A stretch of DNA of 64,000 nt, from NCBI GenBank assembly GCA_036351775.1, contig JAZBPX010000066.1, positions 1 to 64,000 of the forward strand, in the 5' to 3' direction. The position numbers were made by a program, and so were the translations under genes. Below are positions 59,991 to 64,000 of the stretch, in pieces. This DNA comes from Pacificimonas sp036351775 (GTDB lineage: Bacteria > Pseudomonadota > Alphaproteobacteria > Sphingomonadales > Sphingomonadaceae). The notes under the pieces were generated by a model. The model worked only from the letters and a program-made list of their open reading frames with translations. It was not told the DNA's origin and did not search any database. Within the stretch, counting starts at the first letter, position 1. Each line of letters begins with the position of its first letter.

Positions 59991-61036
59991 GAGAAATGGC
60001 CCGGATTGAAGAAGACGAGATAGCCTGAAACCAGCACCACCCAGAACAGGCTGACCGGCAGGAAAACCTTCCAGCCTAGCCGCATCAGCTGGTCGTAGCG
60101 GTAGCGCGGCACGGTGGCGAACACCCAGGCGAACAGGAAAAAGCAGAAGGCGATCTTCAGGAGCAGCCAGACGAACCCGGGGACCGCGTAGAGAAAGCCG
60201 ATCTCCACCGGCGGCAGGTAACCGCCCAGGAACATGATGCTCATCAGCGCGCACATCAGTAGGATGACGCCGTACTCGCCCAGCCAGAACAACGCGAAGC
60301 TCATCGACGAATATTCGGTCTGGTAGCCAGCGACGAGTTCCGCCTCCGCCTCCGGCAGGTCGAAGGGCGGCCGGTTCGTCTCCGCCAGCGCGGAGATGAA
60401 GAACATCACCGCCATCGGAAACAGCAGCGGATTGAACAGGTTCATGTTGATGAAGCCCAGGATCGTCCCCTGCTGCGCCATGACGATGGCGGTCAGGTTG
60501 AAGCTGTTCGCCCAGAGCACCACGCAGACGACGATAAAGCCGATCGACACTTCATAGCTGACCATCTGCGCCGCCGAGCGAAGCCCGCCGATGAACGGGT
60601 ATTTCGAGTTCGACGCCCAGCCCGACATGATGATGCCGTAAACGCCAAGCGAACTGACGGCGAAAATGTAGAGAATGCCGACATTGATGTCCGCCAGCAC
60701 CACGCCGACGTCGAACGGGATCACCGCCCAGCCAATCAGCGCCAGTGAGAAGGTGATCATCGGTGCCAGCAGGAACACGCCCTTGTTCGCGCCCGACGGG
60801 ATGATGGTTTCCTTCAGGAACACCTTCAGGCCGTCGGCAAAGGACTGCAGCAGCCCGAACGGTCCCACGACATTCGGCCCGCGCCGCATCTGCGCCGCCG
60901 CCCACACCTTCCGGTCGGCATAAACCGCGAACGCAACGCCCAGCATCACCGGCACGGCGATGGCGAGCACCAGGATCGTGTAAGTGACGAGATAGCCGAG
61001 CCACTCGCCGAGAAAGGACTGGAAGAAGTCTACCAT
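59987..61036 (-). CDS. nuoH: NADH-quinone oxidoreductase subunit H
   Basis: 349 aa, eight transmembrane helices. VYADRKVWAAAQMRRGPNVVGPFGLLQSFADGLK and ETNRPPFDLPEAEAELVAGYQTEYSSM are the NuoH signatures, the latter forming the quinone-site loop. The preceding nuoG stop is 133 bp upstream, with a repeat in the gap. Confidence 0.96.
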   Translation of the reverse strand: MVDFFQSFLGEWLGYLVTYTILVLAIAVPVMLGVAFAVYADRKVWAAAQMRRGPNVVGPFGLLQSFADGLKVFLKETIIPSGANKGVFLLAPMITFSLALIGWAVIPFDVGVVLADINVGILYIFAVSSLGVYGIIMSGWASNSKYPFIGGLRSAAQMVSYEVSIGFIVVCVVLWANSFNLTAIVMAQQGTILGFINMNLFNPLLFPMAVMFFISALAETNRPPFDLPEAEAELVAGYQTEYSSMSFALFWLGEYGVILLMCALMSIMFLGGYLPPVEIGFLYAVPGFVWLLLKIAFCFFLFAWVFATVPRYRYDQLMRLGWKVFLPVSLFWVVLVSGYLVFFNPGHFS

Positions 61037-61059
61037 TGTGCGGCCCTACCACTCCCATT

Positions 61060-61160
61060 GTCATCCTGAACTCGTTTCAGGACCCACGCGCTTAGATTGG
61101 CGGAGGACGGTGCGATGCCCGTGGCGCGGCGTGGGTCCCGGCCTGCCCCGGGATGACAGC
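61060..61160. repeat. Palindromic repeat type B (hybrid) between nuoG and nuoH
   Basis: The left arm GTCATCCTGAACTCGTTTCA is a type B arm; the right end CCCGGCCTGCCCCGGGATGA is a different, GC-rich palindrome. It fills the 133-bp nuoG-nuoH gap, so it may be a fusion of two repeat families. Confidence 0.75.
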
Positions 61161-61169
61161 TTGAAAAAA

Positions 61170-63230
61170 TCATTCCGCCGCCTCCAGCATCGCCGTCTCT
61201 TCGCCGAAGATCGCCTCGGTGCATTCCTGCATTGTTTCCGAAGCGCGGGCGACCGGGTTCGACAGGTAATAATTGGCAATCGGATAAGTTAGCGCCTCGT
61301 CAGAGATCATCGCCGTCTCATCCAGGCCGAAGGGATGCCAATCCGTCTCCGCAAGCCCAAGCGTCCCGAGATGCGGCCATTCCTCCGCAATCCGCGCGCG
61401 CAGTTCGGCAAAGCTGTCATAGGGCAGCGTCTTTTCCAGCACATCGGACAGCGCGCGCAGGATCGCCCAGTCTTCCCGCGCATCGCCCGGCGCATCGACG
61501 GCCTTGTTCGACCGCTGGACCCGCCCCTCGGTATTGACCCAGGTGCCGTCCTTTTCCGCGAACGCCGCGGCCGGCAGGATCACGTCCGCATGCCCCGCTG
61601 CGCAATCGCCATGATGGCCGATATAGACTTTGAACGGCTTTTCGAACGCCGCCATGTCCAGCTCGTCCGCGCCGTGCAGGAACAGCGCCTTCAGCCTGCC
61701 CGAGGCCGCGTCCGCCGCCAGCGCCGGCACACCGCCCGCGCTGGTAAAACCGAGGTCGAGCCCGCCGACACGCGCCGCCGCCGTATGCAGAACATTGAAC
61801 CCGTTCCAGTCGCCGCGCACGCCGTTGATGTCCGCGATCAGGCGCTCCGCCGCCGCCAGCACCGCCGCCCCGTCGCCGCGCGCAAGCGCGCCCTGCCCCA
61901 CGATAACCGCCGGACGTTCCGCGCCCTTCAGCGCTTCAAGCACATCCTTCGGCAGCCGCGTCAACGTCGACAGCTCCTCGCCTAGCCAGGTCGAGCGGTA
62001 GGTCAGGTCGATTTCCGGGCCGATCGCGAACACCTGCGCCCCGCCCTTCCGAACGGCCTTCCGCAGCCGCGTATTCACCAGCGGCGCTTCCCAGCGTACG
62101 TTCGTCCCGACCAGCAGGACGACGTCCGCCGTTTCGAGGTTCGCGATGCCGGTGTTGAGCAAATAGCTCGCCCGCCCCTCGGACACTTCACCGCCCAGCT
62201 GCGCGCCGTCCTGGCGGCATTCGTGGCGGTTCGATCCCAGCGCCGTCATAAGATCCTTCAGCGCCGCCAGGCTCTCGACGTCGACGAGGTCACCGGCAAC
62301 CGCGCCGATCTCGTCTCCGGACAGCCCGTCGAGCCCCGCCTTGATCGCCGCGAACGCCTCGTCCCAGCGCGCCGCGCGCAGCTTGCCGTTCTCGCGCACA
62401 TAGGGCTTGTCGAGGCGGCGCTTCATCAGGCCAAGCGGGCCGTAGCGGCCCTTGTCCGACAGCCACTCCTCGTTGACGTCATCGTTGATGCGCGGATTGA
62501 CCCGCAGGATCTGCGGCCCCCGCGCATGATAGACGACGTTGGAGCCGACCGCGTCCATCACGTCGATGGCGTTCGTCTTCACCGTCTCCCAGGGGCGCGA
62601 CCGAAACGCATAGGGCTTCGAGGTCAGCGCGCCGACCGGACACAGGTCGATGACATTGCCAGAGAGTTCCGACGTCGTCGTCTTTTCGAGATAGGTCGTG
62701 ATCTCCATGGACTCGCCGCGGCCGATGGCGCCGATTTCCTCGACACCCGCGACTTCCTCGGCGAAGCGCACGCAGCGGGTGCAGTGGATGCAGCGGGTCA
62801 TCACCGTCTTGATGATCGGCCCCATATGCTTCTCGGTCACCGCGCGCTTGTTCTCGTCATAGCGCGAGCGTCCGCGGCCATACATCAGCGCCTGGTCCTG
62901 CAGGTCGCATTCGCCGCCCTGGTCGCAGATCGGGCAGTCAAGCGGGTGGTTGATGAGGAGGAACTCCATCACCCCTTCGCGCGCCTTCTGGGTCATCTCG
63001 GACGTCGTGGAGACCTCCTGCCCGTCGGCGGCGGGCAGCGCGCAGCTCGCCTGCGGCTTCGGCGGGCCGGGCTTCACCTCGACAAGGCACATGCGGCAAT
63101 TGCCGGCAATCGACAGCCGCTCATGATAGCAGAAGCGCGGAATCTCCGCCCCCGCCATCTCGCAGGCCTGCAAGACGGTCGCACCCTGCGGCACCTCGAC
63201 CTCGACCCCGTCCACCGTGAGTTTGGGCAT
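61170..63230 (-). CDS. nuoG: NADH-quinone oxidoreductase subunit G
   Basis: 686 aa. N-terminal 2Fe-2S domain (CYHERLSIAGNCRMC), then HPLDCPICDQGGECDLQDQ and CIHCTRCVRFAEEVAGV for 4Fe-4S clusters, followed by a molybdopterin-oxidoreductase-like domain without a cofactor. The start at 63230 is the canonical MPKLTVDGVEVEVPQG. The stop of an extra gene lies 4 nt upstream, and a duplicate of the first ~20 codons lies at the window edge. Confidence 0.96.
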   Translation of the reverse strand: MPKLTVDGVEVEVPQGATVLQACEMAGAEIPRFCYHERLSIAGNCRMCLVEVKPGPPKPQASCALPAADGQEVSTTSEMTQKAREGVMEFLLINHPLDCPICDQGGECDLQDQALMYGRGRSRYDENKRAVTEKHMGPIIKTVMTRCIHCTRCVRFAEEVAGVEEIGAIGRGESMEITTYLEKTTTSELSGNVIDLCPVGALTSKPYAFRSRPWETVKTNAIDVMDAVGSNVVYHARGPQILRVNPRINDDVNEEWLSDKGRYGPLGLMKRRLDKPYVRENGKLRAARWDEAFAAIKAGLDGLSGDEIGAVAGDLVDVESLAALKDLMTALGSNRHECRQDGAQLGGEVSEGRASYLLNTGIANLETADVVLLVGTNVRWEAPLVNTRLRKAVRKGGAQVFAIGPEIDLTYRSTWLGEELSTLTRLPKDVLEALKGAERPAVIVGQGALARGDGAAVLAAAERLIADINGVRGDWNGFNVLHTAAARVGGLDLGFTSAGGVPALAADAASGRLKALFLHGADELDMAAFEKPFKVYIGHHGDCAAGHADVILPAAAFAEKDGTWVNTEGRVQRSNKAVDAPGDAREDWAILRALSDVLEKTLPYDSFAELRARIAEEWPHLGTLGLAETDWHPFGLDETAMISDEALTYPIANYYLSNPVARASETMQECTEAIFGEETAMLEAAE

Positions 63231-63234
63231 GTCC

Positions 63235-63927
63235 TCAGTTCCCCGGCACCGCGGCAGGCAACGCGCCCGCCCGTGCCATCAACGTTTCGCGATAGAGATT
63301 TTCGGCAAGCAACGCCTTGAGGGCCGAGCGAGAGAATTTCACCTCCGCGCCGGCGGGAATACATCCGCTCAGAGACGGTGCGATCTCGCCAATGGCGGCC
63401 TTTTCCTCGGAACTGGCCACCTCGCTGTTCACAAAGTCACGCACGGCGCTGGTACCTTGCCGCAATACGCAGGAGCCGAACAACAAAAGCGGCAGCGACG
63501 CAGGATTTGCGTGTTCGGCGCTATCCATGAGCGCCTGCCAGTCAGGCACGGCGTAGGGCGCAAAGTCGAAGTCGTCGTCCGCCATTCGCTTGTGCGCCGC
63601 GAGGAGATAAAACGCGCCGCGAAACAGACCTTGGGACATCGTCAGTTCCCCTGACGACAAGCACCTGGACTCAACGAGGCGCATGATCGTCTTCTCGTCC
63701 TTCTCCGGATGCCAGTAGGTCGCGAGCGCCTCGTCAACCCGCCATTCTTTCGCCTTCCAGACACACTTGGCATAATCGTAGGTGGCCAGCCGCGAGCGCT
63801 CTTCGTCTGAGAGACCCCGCGCGGTCGGGATGCGGGCCTCTTCATAGCGGTCGATCCGGGACTGCGCGCTAACGGAGGCCGCAAAGCCAGTCGCGATCAC
63901 CAGCACTGCGAACGCAAGACGAAACAT
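63235..63927 (-). CDS. Secreted hypothetical protein upstream of nuoG
   Basis: 230 aa. A Sec signal peptide (~1-22, MFRLAFAVLVIATGFAASVSAQ) precedes a helical mature part containing DYAKCVWKAKEWRVDEALATYWHPE and two other Cys (SRCLSSGE, GSCVLRQG, SLSGCIPAG). No family is recognised. The ATG at 63927 overlaps the TGA of a truncated nuoG leader ORF by 1 nt, and the stop is 4 nt before nuoG. It is therefore translated within the nuo message and probably coupled to it, though a secreted protein has no obvious link to complex I. Confidence 0.75.
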   Translation of the reverse strand: MFRLAFAVLVIATGFAASVSAQSRIDRYEEARIPTARGLSDEERSRLATYDYAKCVWKAKEWRVDEALATYWHPEKDEKTIMRLVESRCLSSGELTMSQGLFRGAFYLLAAHKRMADDDFDFAPYAVPDWQALMDSAEHANPASLPLLLFGSCVLRQGTSAVRDFVNSEVASSEEKAAIGEIAPSLSGCIPAGAEVKFSRSALKALLAENLYRETLMARAGALPAAVPGN

Positions 63928-64000
63928 CAACCCGCCTCCGCCGTCTGCATCTGCCGATTTAAGAAGACAGTCGCACCCTGCGGCACCTCGACCTCGACCC
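63927..64000 (-). pseudogene. Truncated duplicate of the nuoG 5' end (partial at window edge)
   Basis: 63964-64000 repeats 63172-63208 with one mismatch in 37 bp (nuoG codons ~8-20). Reading on, the copy encodes VEVEVPQGATVFLNRQMQTA and stops at TGA (63929-63927). The 5' end is outside the window. The leader's TGA overlaps the ATG of the secreted-protein gene. Confidence 0.7.

Overview
The window is a gene-dense, GC-rich chromosomal stretch of an alphaproteobacterium, most probably a sphingomonad (Sphingomonadales). The evidence is the gene order nuoG-H-I-J-K-L-M-N / birA / coaX / rnj / DUF1467, a DUF1134 (EipA-type) lipoprotein, a polar coiled-coil protein resembling TipN, and several families of short palindromic intergenic repeats (GTCATCCTGAAC..., GTCATTCCCGCG..., GGGAGGGG...) that are common in that order. 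The order-level assignment is inference; no rRNA gene is present. I found no CRISPR array, integrase or IS transposase.

Layout. 1-5.7 kb: an orphan helix-turn-helix protein followed by a 10-bp-period repeat, then small exported proteins (a FAS1 lipoprotein, an 18-codon ORF with an exceptional Shine-Dalgarno, a VOC protein) and a four-module redoxin/cytochrome/copper-oxygenase/EF-hand fusion. 5.8-14.5 kb: Baeyer-Villiger-type monooxygenase, YpfJ-like metalloprotease, succinate-semialdehyde dehydrogenase, membrane proteins, a LuxR-type regulator, a DUF1134 lipoprotein and a winged-helix regulator. 14.7-20.3 kb: tRNA-Gln, nucleotide-sugar genes (UDP-glucuronate epimerase, UDP-HexNAc dehydrogenase), YdcF, IlvE, MarR, ProC. 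20.4-29.6 kb: fused indolepyruvate oxidoreductase, a coupled operon of two cysteine desulfurases and a ferredoxin, hydrolase, AnmK, TyrS. 29.8-40.4 kb: RecG, SdhE, Mfd, FrnE-like DsbA, an EAL phosphodiesterase, MoaA and NAD kinase. 40.5-49.2 kb: tRNA-Asn, chemotaxis receptor, TonB-domain protein, orphan SdhB, a histidine kinase / Hpt / coiled-coil signalling cluster, DUF1467. 49.2-64 kb: rnj, coaX, birA and the distal two thirds of the complex I operon, all on the minus strand.

How the parts work together. The right-hand 12 kb encodes the membrane arm and part of the peripheral arm of NADH:quinone oxidoreductase, co-directional with birA, coaX and rnj. Succinate dehydrogenase is represented only by SdhB and its flavinylation factor SdhE. 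The 44-49 kb cluster (kinase, Hpt, coiled-coil membrane protein) looks like a cell-polarity or cell-cycle phosphorelay neighbourhood.

The most unusual observations are: (1) a duplicated 5' end of nuoG that forms a truncated leader whose stop codon overlaps the start of an extra secreted-protein gene lodged just upstream of intact nuoG; (2) the nuo operon carries a palindromic repeat at almost every junction with room for one, including one translated in frame as the NuoM C-terminus and one that supplies the Shine-Dalgarno of a six-codon minicistron coupled to nuoM; (3) birA apparently starts at CTG overlapping the nuoN stop; (4) an 18-residue peptide ORF ending GGGCC with a near-perfect anti-SD match; (5) a 19-bp repeat shared in inverted orientation between the HTH-protein locus and the coaX-birA gap, 50 kb apart; (6) recG and sdhE start codons overlapping head to head in a single CATG.
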